Source: Xanthomonas sp. NCPPB 1128 (GTDB lineage: Bacteria; Pseudomonadota; Gammaproteobacteria; Xanthomonadales; Xanthomonadaceae). Taken from it: a DNA stretch of 64,000 nucleotides. A program made the translations under genes and the position numbers. Of this stretch, positions 1 through 10,980 are shown piece after piece. The stretch is from the NCBI RefSeq assembly GCF_001043115.1, contig NZ_LFME01000003.1:62001-126000 (forward strand), given 5' to 3'. The notes beneath the pieces were generated by a model, which searched no databases, was not told the DNA's origin, and saw only the letters and a list, made by a program, of their open reading frames with translations. Position 1 is the first letter of the stretch. Each line of letters opens with the position of its first letter.

Positions 1-373
1 GTTGCGGCGCAACGCCCTCGAGGTACGGCGCCAGTAGGCCGCCTGCGTGATCGAAGTGCAGGTGGCTCAGCACCACCACGTCGATGTCGGTGTGGGCGAA
101 GCCGGCGGCCTGCAGCGAATCCAGCAGCACGTGCCGCGCCTCCTGTACGCCGTAGCGCTCGCGCAGCGCCGGCGGAAAGAACGCGCCGATGCCGGTCTCG
201 AACAACACCGTCTTGCCGGCCAGCGGGCTGGCCAGCAGCGCGCGGCAGGCCAGCGCGATGCGGTTGCCGTCGTCGGGTGCGGCCCACTGCTGCCACATCG
301 CCTTGGGCGCGTTGCCGAACATCGCCCCGCCGTCGAGTTTCTGCGAGTTGCCTTGGATGGACCAGAGTTTCAT
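1..373 (-). CDS. MBL-fold metallo-hydrolase, N-terminal part only
   Basis: Only the first 124 codons lie in the window; the gene runs off the left edge. The protein starts MKLWSIQGN at the ATG at 371-373 and holds the metallo-beta-lactamase signature [10 protein letters not shown] (H-x-H-x-D-H), which binds two metal ions in this superfamily. The preceding DIDVVVLSH strand fits a glyoxalase II or lactonase-like hydrolase, but the substrate cannot be told from this part. It is the last gene of the minus-strand run that begins with rsmD, 44 bp beyond the ggt stop codon. The fold call is firm, the function open. Confidence 0.8.
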   Translation of the reverse strand, partial: MKLWSIQGNSQKLDGGAMFGNAPKAMWQQWAAPDDGNRIALACRALLASPLAGKTVLFETGIGAFFPPALRERYGVQEARHVLLDSLQAAGFAHTDIDVVVLSHLHFDHAGGLLAPYLEGVAPQ

Positions 374-417
374 GGGCGGGGATTCGGAAGTCGGGATCGG
401 GGATTCGGAAAAGCGCG

Positions 418-2175
418 TCAGGGCGCCGGAGCGGCCAGCAGAATCTCGGCGCTGCCGACCTCGTTGCGCGGGTCGCTGCCGCCGCTGAGCACGTTGCGGC
501 GCTTGTCCCATTCCACCGTCTGCAGGTTGCCCCAGACGTGGCTGGAGCCGTGACCCTCCTCGGCCGTGTCGCCGGGCAGCTTGAGCGTATGCCCCATCGC
601 TTCCAGGCCCTTCGCCGTGGCCGCGTCGAAGGTGCCGGTCTCGGCTTCGATCACGTCCGGCAGCCATTGGTGGTGGTAACGCGGCAGCGCGGCGACCTGC
701 TGTGCGCTGAGGCCGTCGTCATAGCCGAGGATGCCGAGCAGCACCATGGTGATGATGCGGCTGCCGCCCGGGGTGCCGAGCACGATGGCCTTGTCCGCGT
801 TTTCCATGAAGGTGGGCGACATCGAGCTGAGCGGGCGCTTGCCCGGCTTGGGCGCGTTGGCCGCGTAGCCCATCACCCCGAACGCATTGGGCGTGCCCGG
901 ACGCAGCGCGAAATCGTCCATCTCGTTGTTGAGCAGCACGCCGGTGCCCTTGGGGATCAGGCCGGAGCCGTACAGCAGGTTGACCGTCTGGGTGGCGCCG
1001 ACGCGGTTGCCTTCGCCATCGATGATGGAGAAATGCGTGGTCTCGTCGTCTTCCAGCGGGGTCGGCTGGCCCGACAGCAGGTCGCTGGGCGTGGCCTTGT
1101 CCGGGTTGATGGTCGAGCGCAGGCCCACCGCATAGTCCTTGCTGAGCAGGATGCGCTGCGGCACGTGGGTGAAATCCGGATCGCCCAGGAAGAAGGTGCG
1201 GTCGCGGTAGGCGCGGCGCATCGCTTCCACGGTCAGGTGCACGCGGTGCACCGGGTCCATCGCCTTGAGGTCGTAGCCCTCCAGGATCTGCAGCATGCTG
1301 GCCAGGGCGATGCCGCCGGAGGACGGCGGCGGCGCGGTGGTGATGGTCCAGCCCTTGTAGTCGAAGCGGATCGGCGTGCGTTCCTTGACCGTGTAGCCGG
1401 CCAGTTCCTGCGCGGTCCAGCGCCCGCCGGCCTGCTTGACTCCGGCCAGCAGCTTCTTGGCGGTGGCGCCGCGGTAGAAGCCGTCGAAGCCCTTGTCGGC
1501 CAGCAACTGCAGCGTGTTGGCCAGTTCCGGCTGCTTGAACACGTCGCCCTCGGCGATCGGGCGGCCGTTGCGCAGGTAGACCTCGCGGGTGCCGGGATAG
1601 CGCTCCATCACCTTGCGCCGCGACTGGTAGCCCTCGGCCATGCGTGCGTACACCGGGAAGCCGTCGCGGGCGATGCGGATCGCCGGCGCCAGCGACTGCC
1701 GCAGCGGCAGCCGGCCGTGCTTGGTCGCCAGTTCCACCAGCGCCGCCGGCAGCCCGGGGATGCCGGCCGACCACGGGCCGTTGATCGAGCGGTCGCGGTC
1801 CAGTTCGCCCTTGGCGTCCAGGAACGCGGCCGGCGTCGCCGATTCCGGCGCGGTCTCGCGCGCGTCCAGCATCACGTCCTTGCCGGTCCTGGCGTCGTGC
1901 AGCAGGAAGAAGCCGCCGCCGCCGAGGCCGGAACTGATCGGTTCGACCACCGACAGCGTCGAGGACACCGCCACCGCGGCGTCGAAGGCATTGCCGCCCT
2001 CGCGCAGGATCTGCAGGCCGGCCTCGGTGGCCAGGCGGTGGCCGCTGGCGATCGCGGCGCCAGGCGGATGCGCGGCCGGGGCGGTGGCGGTCGCCTCGGC
2101 GACAGGCGCCTCGGCCCACGCCGACGGCGTCAGGACCAGGGCGAGCAGCAGGACACGGCGGACGAGGCTTCTCAT
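418..2175 (-). CDS. ggt: Gamma-glutamyltransferase / glutathione hydrolase precursor
   Basis: A 585-residue periplasmic gamma-glutamyltransferase that would cleave glutathione and other gamma-glutamyl peptides. The N-terminus [21 protein letters not shown] is a signal peptide. The family signature runs through [10 protein letters not shown] (about residue 83) and [10 protein letters not shown] (about 282). Autoprocessing should occur before Thr379 in ETTHFS, the conserved nucleophile of the small subunit, and the late GTPGGSRI oxyanion-loop region is intact. The start is the ATG at 2173-2175, whose ATGA overlaps the yfhL stop, so the two are probably translationally coupled. The open frame continues upstream only because of high GC; the signal peptide fixes the start. 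Length and motifs are those of a complete active enzyme. Confidence 0.96.
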   Translation of the reverse strand: MRSLVRRVLLLALVLTPSAWAEAPVAEATATAPAAHPPGAAIASGHRLATEAGLQILREGGNAFDAAVAVSSTLSVVEPISSGLGGGGFFLLHDARTGKDVMLDARETAPESATPAAFLDAKGELDRDRSINGPWSAGIPGLPAALVELATKHGRLPLRQSLAPAIRIARDGFPVYARMAEGYQSRRKVMERYPGTREVYLRNGRPIAEGDVFKQPELANTLQLLADKGFDGFYRGATAKKLLAGVKQAGGRWTAQELAGYTVKERTPIRFDYKGWTITTAPPPSSGGIALASMLQILEGYDLKAMDPVHRVHLTVEAMRRAYRDRTFFLGDPDFTHVPQRILLSKDYAVGLRSTINPDKATPSDLLSGQPTPLEDDETTHFSIIDGEGNRVGATQTVNLLYGSGLIPKGTGVLLNNEMDDFALRPGTPNAFGVMGYAANAPKPGKRPLSSMSPTFMENADKAIVLGTPGGSRIITMVLLGILGYDDGLSAQQVAALPRYHHQWLPDVIEAETGTFDAATAKGLEAMGHTLKLPGDTAEEGHGSSHVWGNLQTVEWDKRRNVLSGGSDPRNEVGSAEILLAAPAP

Positions 2176-2456
2176 GCGGCGGGGGGCTCCTGTGGGTACA
2201 ACTCGGGGTGGTCGCGCTGCAGGCGTTGCAGCTTGGCCAGCAATTGCGCGTGGGTCTCCGGGATGGCCGGGTCCGGGTCGATGCACTCCACCGGGCACAC
2301 CACCACGCACTGCGGCTCGTCGAAATGGCCGACGCATTCGGTACAGCGGGCCGGGTCGATCACGTAGATCGTCTCGCCCATGGCGATGGCCTGGTTCGGG
2401 CAGGCCGGCTCGCAGACGTCGCAGTTGACGCAGAGCTCGTTGATCTTGAGGGACAT
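2172..2456 (-). CDS. yfhL: YfhL-family 4Fe-4S dicluster ferredoxin
   Basis: A 94-residue ferredoxin starting MSLKINELCVNCD. It has the first cluster motif CVNCDVCEPACP and a second Cys group CTECVGHFDEPQCVVVCP, with the short insert between cysteines typical of the YfhL branch, so two [4Fe-4S] clusters are expected. It would be a small cytoplasmic electron carrier. I start at the ATG at 2454-2456; an in-frame ATG three codons upstream (2465) is possible but would break the usual N-terminus. The stop overlaps the ggt start by ATGA. In related genomes this ferredoxin sits downstream of coaD and rsmD, as here, although two extra genes now separate them. Confidence 0.93.
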   Translation of the reverse strand: MSLKINELCVNCDVCEPACPNQAIAMGETIYVIDPARCTECVGHFDEPQCVVVCPVECIDPDPAIPETHAQLLAKLQRLQRDHPELYPQEPPAA

Positions 2457-2803
2457 GTGGCGCACTTCGGCACTGACCGGTGCAGTTTACCGGATCGGGG
2501 CGGGACGGCCCCGCGAAGGCGGCGCCACGGCGCGGAACGCTGTATCGCCGCCGCGCCGGAACCGGTTGCGCGACAAGCCTGTCGCGATTGACGCCGGCGT
2601 TGGCCGCGCCTAGAGTCGCCGCGTCGAAAATGGCTGGCCTGGTCTCGGTAGGCCCAGGCCCTTCTCCGCGCTGGCGGAGAGGCTCTGTTCGCGCCGTGCT
2701 GCGCGATTCCCCGACAGTCCCCGTGTCCATCGTCCCGGGGTCTGTCCGTGGGCCGCCTTCGACCGGGCTAGCTGCGGCGGATCCCTCCAGCAGGAGCCAA
2801 CCC

Positions 2804-3754
2804 ATGTCCCCGATTCCGCTTTCCGGCCCCCTCCTCGTCTCTCTCGGCAACGGTGTGCAGGGCGGTGCCGTGGTCCGCGCCGCACGCCGGCACGGGCTCG
2901 CCGTCCGCGCCCTTGTCCGTGTCGGCGCTCCCACCGCGGCGCTGCATGCACTGGGCGCGGAGGTGGTCGAAACCGACCTGGACGATGCCACCGCCGTGCA
3001 CGCGGCCAGCCGCGGCGTCGCCCACGCGGTGCTGCAATTTCCCGCCGGCCCCGGCGAGACGACGCTGGCCCGGGCCCGGCTTGCGCTGGAGGCCGCGCGC
3101 GCGGCGCGACTGCATTCGCTGGTGCTGAAGCTGAGCAGCGCGCCGCTGCCGGCGCCGTGCCCCGAACCCAGCCTGCGCAGCAACGCCGCGCTCGCGGCGC
3201 TGGCGCTGGCGCGCGGCGCCGGCCTGCCCTGCGCAGTCCTGTGGCCGACGCTATACCTGGACAACCTGCTGAAGCCCTCCGCGCGCACCGAGATCGTCGC
3301 GCATGGCGTGTTCGCGCCGCCGATCGCCGCCACGCAACGCATCGCCTGGACCTCGGCCGACGCCTGCGCCGAGGCCGCGCTGGCGCTGCTGCGGCACGGC
3401 GCGCACGGCGGCAGCTACCGCATCGCCGGCACCGAGAGCCTGACTGGCGCGGAACTGGTGCAGCGGCTCAGCGCCGGGCTCGGCCGCCCGGTGTGCTATC
3501 GCGCGCAATCGCTGGACGCGTTCGAGCGTGAAGTCGATGCCGCGCTGGGCGCCGGCCATGGCCGCGTGGTGGCATCGAAGTTTCGCTTCTTCGCCGAGTA
3601 TCCGCAGCAGGCCGATGCGCTGCTGGCTGAGCCGCTGCAGGCACAGCCTGGACTGGAGGATTTCCAGCCTGGGTCGATCGACGACTGGATCGTCGCGCAT
3701 CGGCAGGCCTTCCTGGCGTCATCCTTCGCGCCGAGCGGTCCGCCCGCCGACTAG
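2804..3754 (+). CDS. NmrA-like NAD(P)-binding Rossmann oxidoreductase
   Basis: A 316-residue SDR-superfamily protein of the atypical NmrA type. The N-terminal LLVSLGNGVQGGAVVRAARRHG is a glycine-rich dinucleotide-binding loop after the first strand, followed by VRALVR and a second acidic strand. The late GSYRIAGTESLTGAELV segment matches the nucleoside-diphosphate-sugar epimerase/NmrA C-terminal pattern. No YxxxK catalytic pair stands out, so it may be a redox sensor or quinone reductase rather than a classical dehydrogenase. The ATG at 2804 has a clear AGGAG (2792-2796) seven bases upstream. The gene stands alone on the plus strand inside an otherwise minus-strand cluster and ends convergently with the kinase gene, sharing CTAG at 3751-3754. 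Confidence 0.78.
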   Translation: MSPIPLSGPLLVSLGNGVQGGAVVRAARRHGLAVRALVRVGAPTAALHALGAEVVETDLDDATAVHAASRGVAHAVLQFPAGPGETTLARARLALEAARAARLHSLVLKLSSAPLPAPCPEPSLRSNAALAALALARGAGLPCAVLWPTLYLDNLLKPSARTEIVAHGVFAPPIAATQRIAWTSADACAEAALALLRHGAHGGSYRIAGTESLTGAELVQRLSAGLGRPVCYRAQSLDAFEREVDAALGAGHGRVVASKFRFFAEYPQQADALLAEPLQAQPGLEDFQPGSIDDWIVAHRQAFLASSFAPSGPPAD

Positions 3755-4248
3755 TCCAGCGGCGGCGGCAACCGCGCGCGGCTGTGGCGGATCAGCAGGG
3801 TCTTGGCGCGAAACGGAGCCAATTTGGCCAGCAGCAGCGCGCGCTCCTGGCTGTAGTAGTCGCTGCTCCAGTCCAGCATCCGCGGCAGCCGTGCCAGGGT
3901 CGGCCGGTAGGCGGCGGCCTCCAGGCCCAGCCATTGCCGACCCAGCCGCAGCACGATCTGCAGGGTGGTGCGCCAGGGGGCCGCATCGATCACCACGATG
4001 TGGTCGGCACGCGCGATCGCCGCGTCGGCCCATTTGAATTGCACGCCTTCGACGATCCAGCGCTCGCCCTCGACGATGCGCTGCAGCAGCGGCAGCTTCT
4101 CCTCGAGCGGGCGACGCACGGCGCCCTCGGGGTGGCGGACCCAGTGCAGATCGTCCAACGCATGGCAGGCAATGCCGTGACGGCGGCCGAGCCGGCGCGC
4201 CAGGGTGGTCTTGCCGGCGCCGGTGGGGCCGGTGATGAAGATCCGCAT
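3751..4248 (-). CDS. P-loop NTPase, adenylate kinase-like (topology-modulation type)
   Basis: A 165-residue soluble protein starting MRIFITGPTGAGKTTLARRL, a Walker A loop of the adenylate kinase-like nucleotide kinase group. The following HALDDLHW and ERWIVEGV segments match the small AAA_17/AAA_18 family often labelled DNA topology modulation protein; the true substrate is unknown. I prefer the ATG at 4246-4248 because the fold begins there. A longer frame to 4296 adds a Gln/Arg-rich tail with no fold support. The stop codon overlaps the NmrA-like stop on the other strand. The NmrA-like gene and this one form an inserted pair between the coaD lipoprotein and yfhL. Confidence 0.75.
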   Translation of the reverse strand: MRIFITGPTGAGKTTLARRLGRRHGIACHALDDLHWVRHPEGAVRRPLEEKLPLLQRIVEGERWIVEGVQFKWADAAIARADHIVVIDAAPWRTTLQIVLRLGRQWLGLEAAAYRPTLARLPRMLDWSSDYYSQERALLLAKLAPFRAKTLLIRHSRARLPPPLD

Positions 4249-4377
4249 CGCCTGTGCCTGCCTGGAACCGCGGAACTGCGCGACGGCACCCGGCACGTCC
4301 GCGCAACGCGGCCGCCCGTTGCGGGCGGCGCGGGATGGCGGGACCGGCGCGCATCGGCGCGCCGGCCCGCGCGGGGC

Positions 4378-4872
4378 TTACTTTGCTTCGACGAAGATGT
4401 AGTCGGCGCCGGTCGGCTTGACCACGGCCTCGACGCGGGCGTTGTCGGCCGGAGCGCCGATGTAGACCACGCGCACGCCCTTCATGCTGTTCGGCTCGAC
4501 CTTGGCGAACGCCGCGGCGATCAGGTCGGCCATCTTGGCCGAGGCCGAGGAGCCGAACGCCAGCATGTTGCCCGGCTGGATGCCGCGGCCGATGGCGGTG
4601 GTGGCGCTTTCGACCTGGCGCTCGTACTTGGCCTGGAACTCCGGATCCGATTCCGGCGGCAGGTAGTACAGGAACGGGCTGTTGGTGACGGTGCCCATGT
4701 TCTGGATCGCCACTTCCTGCAGGTACTTCTTCCAGCCGGCGTCGTCGTCCTTGGCCGGGGCGGTCAGCGCGGGCTGCGCGTTGGCGGCCGGCTTGGCGGC
4801 CTCTTCCTTCTTGCAGGCGGTGAAGCCCAGGGCCAGCGAAGCGATCAGCAACGCGCGTGCGGTGGTGTTCAT
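4378..4872 (-). CDS. Putative periplasmic lipoprotein of the coaD-ggt cluster
   Basis: A 164-residue protein with a lipoprotein-type signal peptide: MNTTARALLIASLALGFTAC places the lipidated Cys at residue 20, followed by a Lys/Glu/Ala/Pro-rich tether. The mature part contains IQNMGTVTNSPFLYYLPPESDP and ends ADYIFVEAK. It resembles conserved xanthomonad proteins I know only as hypothetical, and no catalytic motif is visible. It lies 40 bp downstream of coaD on the same strand, so it is probably co-transcribed. Function is not inferred. Confidence 0.75.
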   Translation of the reverse strand: MNTTARALLIASLALGFTACKKEEAAKPAANAQPALTAPAKDDDAGWKKYLQEVAIQNMGTVTNSPFLYYLPPESDPEFQAKYERQVESATTAIGRGIQPGNMLAFGSSASAKMADLIAAAFAKVEPNSMKGVRVVYIGAPADNARVEAVVKPTGADYIFVEAK

Positions 4873-4912
4873 GGAACGGCTCCCTCTGTGTCGTCAGTGA
4901 ATGGTGGACGGC

Positions 4913-6226
<1,314 letters not shown>

Positions 6227-6243
6227 TCATGGAGCACCTACCG

Positions 6244-8148
<1,905 letters not shown>

Positions 8149-8175
8149 GCCTTGATTGCGAAATGTGTGTGAGAA

Positions 8176-8206
8176 CGAAGCCGGCGACTTGCCGGCTTCG
8201 CTTTTT
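8176..8206 (+). terminator. Intrinsic terminator of htpG
   Basis: A perfect 10-bp stem (CGAAGCCGGC pairing with GCCGGCTTCG) around a 5-base loop, then GC-rich closure and five T at 8202-8206. It starts 28 bases after the htpG stop codon. Confidence 0.88.
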
Positions 8207-8391
8207 CTGGATCGTGCGTAAGCGAACGGGGATCGCGAGGCAGATTGGCCGGGAGACCACCTCGCCGGCGAAAAACTTGCAGTACGGGTGATCCATCCAG
8301 CGGTCGTATAAAACCGACAGACCACTTCCCGTTAACGCAAAGGCTTGCCATACAAGATGATGCGAAGCTTTGAGAGACGGCTACTAACCAG

Positions 8392-8919
8392 CTACTTCGA
8401 GCCTCTCGCACCTGACAGAGATTCAATTAAATTCTCGAAGTCAGGCTCGACAACCGCATTGGTCAAATATTTATCACCCTCAAAGTCAACAATCACCTGC
8501 GCCTCCGGGGATCCAACCCGATATACATCAGACCCAATTTCTTCAAACGCGCCATCCAGATCGACAACGAGAGGGCACCTTTTTGAATCACCGGTGTTGA
8601 ATTCACTGGCGGGTTCCAAGAACAACGTATACGTCTCACCCACCTCAAGCTGAACATTCGAGCAAAATTTATCAGACCCCAGCAAGGAGGCTCCAGGTGA
8701 CTTCAACATCGACATAGTCGCCCGTTCAAGTGACACCACATATATTCGATTGCAATACCCGGCTTCAGGACACGATCCGTTAATCCCCACGACTTTTCCA
8801 GCGATCACGGCGGCTGATCTTTCGAATAGCTTATCCACTGATCTGCCTGAAGGAGATGACCCATACGCCAAAAAAAGAAAGCCGAGCAATCCAAAAGCCA
8901 ACATTAATGCATTTCTCAC
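8392..8919 (-). CDS. Orphan exported protein in an AT-rich patch
   Basis: A 175-residue protein I do not recognise. The open frame begins at a TTG (8943), but I place the start at the GTG at 8917-8919 because a perfect AAGGAG (complement of 8926-8931) stands six bases before it. That start gives MRNALMLAFGLLGFLFLAYG, a clean signal or anchor segment. The mature part has four cysteines in two groups (SCPEAGYCNRIYVVSLER and KFCSNVQLEVGETYTLFLEP), spaced as in secreted disulfide proteins. The ERSAAVIAGKV...GETYTLFL pattern faintly resembles NTR/TIMP-like folds, which is a weak inference. Codon use is AT-rich compared with neighbours, suggesting transfer. Confidence 0.6.
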   Translation of the reverse strand: MRNALMLAFGLLGFLFLAYGSSPSGRSVDKLFERSAAVIAGKVVGINGSCPEAGYCNRIYVVSLERATMSMLKSPGASLLGSDKFCSNVQLEVGETYTLFLEPASEFNTGDSKRCPLVVDLDGAFEEIGSDVYRVGSPEAQVIVDFEGDKYLTNAVVEPDFENLIESLSGARGSK

Positions 8920-8995
8920 CCAGCTCTCCTTGCCATTATTCAAAAACCCCTAACATATCAACCTCCAAAGACACTACCATCCAACGATTTGCAAT

Positions 8996-9277
8996 CTAAA
9001 TCAAAGTATTGTTTATTGATTTCAACAAAACCCCGCAAATCAGCAAGAGAAGAAATCCTATGCCGGTCGCAGCGTTCATTAAAAAGAGATCAAGCCAACT
9101 CAAAAACACCACATGCCCATGCTGATTATATTCGTAGATCTTGCCAATCGCGTAATTTGCAACACCTGGACTCTCTGAAATGAACACCCGCGCAATGTAA
9201 GGCCTGACAACAAAAATCATGACCGTCCCGAAAAGAAAAGTAGGGATTACGAAAAATCTTGCAAATTTCGCCTTCAT
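8996..9277 (-). CDS. Small two-helix membrane protein, orphan
   Basis: A 93-residue protein with two long hydrophobic segments, FFVIPTFLFGTVMIFVV (residues 8-24) and LFLMNAATGIGFLLLLICGVLL (about 64-85). They flank a hydrophilic stretch containing ESPGVANYAIGKIYEYNQHGH. No family recognised. A GGTGA stands a few bases before the ATG at 9275-9277. It is 76 bp upstream of the orphan exported protein on the same strand and shares its low GC, so the two are probably a transferred pair. Partner or immunity roles are possible but unsupported. Confidence 0.5.
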   Translation of the reverse strand: MKAKFARFFVIPTFLFGTVMIFVVRPYIARVFISESPGVANYAIGKIYEYNQHGHVVFLSWLDLFLMNAATGIGFLLLLICGVLLKSINNTLI

Positions 9278-9358
9278 TGATCACCAATCCATAATTGCAT
9301 GCCGGCATGAGTTAAAGTTTCCGCACTAACCGGTCAGACGAAATCCTTGCGAGAGCCT

Positions 9359-9526
9359 ATGATGATACTCTCGAACTATCGATTCAGTTCGGGGACGGAT
9401 GTCAAGGAATTTCAGGTGCCAGATGAGTGGTCTCGCCTACGCGAAAGGTTAAACGTCCTGATTAGGTCAGCTGCGCAAATCCTGAGTGATCAGTCATTCC
9501 TCGGGTTCGGATGGGGCGCACGGTAG
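9359..9526 (+). CDS. Possible 55-residue small ORF or gene remnant
   Basis: An open frame from ATG 9359 (second ATG at 9362) to TAG 9524-9526. The predicted peptide begins MMILSNYRFSSG, has an amphipathic middle with SRLRERLNVLIRSAAQIL, and ends FGFGWGAR. Composition is protein-like, but there is no strong ribosome-binding site and no recognised family. It may be a remnant of a transferred gene. Apart from this frame I see nothing in 9278-9639. Confidence 0.2.
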   Translation: MMILSNYRFSSGTDVKEFQVPDEWSRLRERLNVLIRSAAQILSDQSFLGFGWGAR

Positions 9527-9639
9527 ATACGGCAATGCCCATTCCGCAGGCAGGGCCTCCAGATGGCGTGGCGCCCCCGGACTTCTCACGAGGCGCCGTG
9601 GGCGCGAGAATCCACGACATTTCCGGACCGTCCTCTTCG

Positions 9640-10662
9640 ATGACCACCAGCGACACCACCATCCTGTCCATGGACCAGGCCACCGCCCTGGTCGAGCGCA
9701 TCCTCTCCCACGCCGGCTTCAGCCCGCCGCACGTGCAGGCCCTCACCCACACCATCGTCGCGGGCGAACGCGATGGCTGTGCTTCGCACGGGCTGTACCG
9801 GACACTTGGCTGCGTGGCGACGCTGCGCAACGGCAAGGTGGTGGGCGACGCCGAGCCTGTCGTGCACGACCATGCGCCCGGCATCGTCCGGGTCGATGCG
9901 TGCGGCGGGTTTTCGCTGCTGGCGTTCGAGCGTGGGCTACCGCTGTTGATCGAGAAGACCCGTGCCAATGGCCTGGCGGCGCTGGCGATCAACCAGTGCG
10001 TGCACTTCTCCGCGCTATGGCCGGAAGTCGAACGCATCACCGAGGCCGGTCTGGTCGCGCTGATCTGCAATCCCAGCCATGCCTGGGTCACGCCGGCCGG
10101 CGGGCGCACGCCACTGCTGGGCACCAACCCGCTGGCGTTCGGCTGGCCGCGTGTGGACGCGCTGCCCTTCGTGTTCGATTTCGCCACCAGCGCGGTGGCG
10201 CGCGGCGAGATCGAGCTGCGCCGCCGTGCCGGCCAGCCGATTCCCGAAGGCTGGGGCGTCGACGCGGCGGGCGCGCCGACCACCGATCCGGCCGCGGTCG
10301 CCGACGGCGGCGCGATGCTGACCTTCGGCGGGCACAAGGGTTCGGCGCTGTCGGCGATGATCGAGCTGATCGCCGGCCCCTTGATCGGCGACCTCACCAG
10401 CGCCGAGTCGCTGGCCCACGACGCCGGCGCCGGCGCGGCGCCCTATCATGGCGAACTCATCCTGGCGCTGGATCCGGCGCGCTTCCTCGGCGCCGACCGG
10501 GCCGCGCATCTAGCCCGTGCGGAAGCCTTTTTTGCGGCCTACGAGGCCACCGGTGCGCGCTTGCCGTCGCAACGCCGTTACCAGGCGCGGGAACGCAGCC
10601 AAAGAGAAGGCGTGCGGATTCCGCACGCCCTGCATCAGGATCTGCAGGCCTTGCTCGATTGA
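9640..10662 (+). CDS. Delta1-pyrroline/piperideine-2-carboxylate reductase-type NAD(P)H oxidoreductase (Ldh2 family)
   Basis: A 340-residue member of the malate/L-lactate/ureidoglycolate dehydrogenase (Ldh2/ComC) superfamily, which has its own non-Rossmann NAD(P) fold. Seen: the catalytic-His motif ASHGLYR (about residue 51), the GTNPLAFGWPR segment, FDFATSAVARGEI, and FGGHKGSALSAMIEL near residue 230. These last features and the length match bacterial pyrroline/piperideine-2-carboxylate reductases, which act on cyclic imines such as those from trans-3-hydroxyproline or D-lysine. I choose ATG 9640 (MTTSDTTILSMDQA) since the longer frame from 9511 adds an unconserved leader. It stands alone on the plus strand, convergent with a TonB receptor. 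The neighbouring hydroxyproline genes make an imino-acid substrate likely; exact specificity is inferred. Confidence 0.75.
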   Translation: MTTSDTTILSMDQATALVERILSHAGFSPPHVQALTHTIVAGERDGCASHGLYRTLGCVATLRNGKVVGDAEPVVHDHAPGIVRVDACGGFSLLAFERGLPLLIEKTRANGLAALAINQCVHFSALWPEVERITEAGLVALICNPSHAWVTPAGGRTPLLGTNPLAFGWPRVDALPFVFDFATSAVARGEIELRRRAGQPIPEGWGVDAAGAPTTDPAAVADGGAMLTFGGHKGSALSAMIELIAGPLIGDLTSAESLAHDAGAGAAPYHGELILALDPARFLGADRAAHLARAEAFFAAYEATGARLPSQRRYQARERSQREGVRIPHALHQDLQALLD

Positions 10663-10717
10663 AGGGCGCCGCTAGTCACCCGCTTTGCCGGGACTCGGCG
10701 GGACACGGCGTTGTCGT

Positions 10718-10784
10718 GTAGGAGCGGCTTCAGCCGCGACAAGCATCACCGTTAATGCCGCGTCGCGGCTGAAGCCGCTCCTAC
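10718..10784. repeat. Palindromic intergenic repeat, copy 1
   Basis: GTAGGAGCGGCTTCAGCCGC begins at 10718 and its exact reverse complement ends at 10784: two 23-base arms around a 21-base centre. Copies 2 and 3 lie at 32102 and 49959. The rest of the 318-bp gap 10663-10980 between the convergent genes holds nothing I can name. The repeat probably forms a hairpin at the convergent transcript ends. Confidence 0.85.
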
Positions 10785-10980
10785 GAGTGGCCTTCCGTCT
10801 TTACCGGGTACGCGGCGCAATCGTGTAACGCGCCGCGCCAGATGCAGCAGCCAACCCGCGCAATCCGCACGCCGTGCTTGCTCAACGCCAACGGTGCAGA
10901 ATCGCATCAACCGAGCGTACCGCGGCGAGCTCCACCGCCACGGCACTGTCATCCGCTCGCCTGTGCAAACAGACCCCGAC

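Noticed and set aside
418-3342. A single 974-residue frame that looks like a fusion upstream of gamma-glutamyltransferase
   Set aside because: The upstream part crosses the ferredoxin and NmrA-like genes in a non-coding frame. The signal peptide at 2175 and the ATGA overlap fix the real start.
10609-10629. A perfect 21-base palindrome (arms GGCGTGCGGA) resembling the TGCG-N-CGCA operator
   Set aside because: It lies inside the 3' end of the imine-reductase coding region with N5 rather than N6 spacing and no downstream gene start. Probably a coding coincidence or a terminator-like hairpin.
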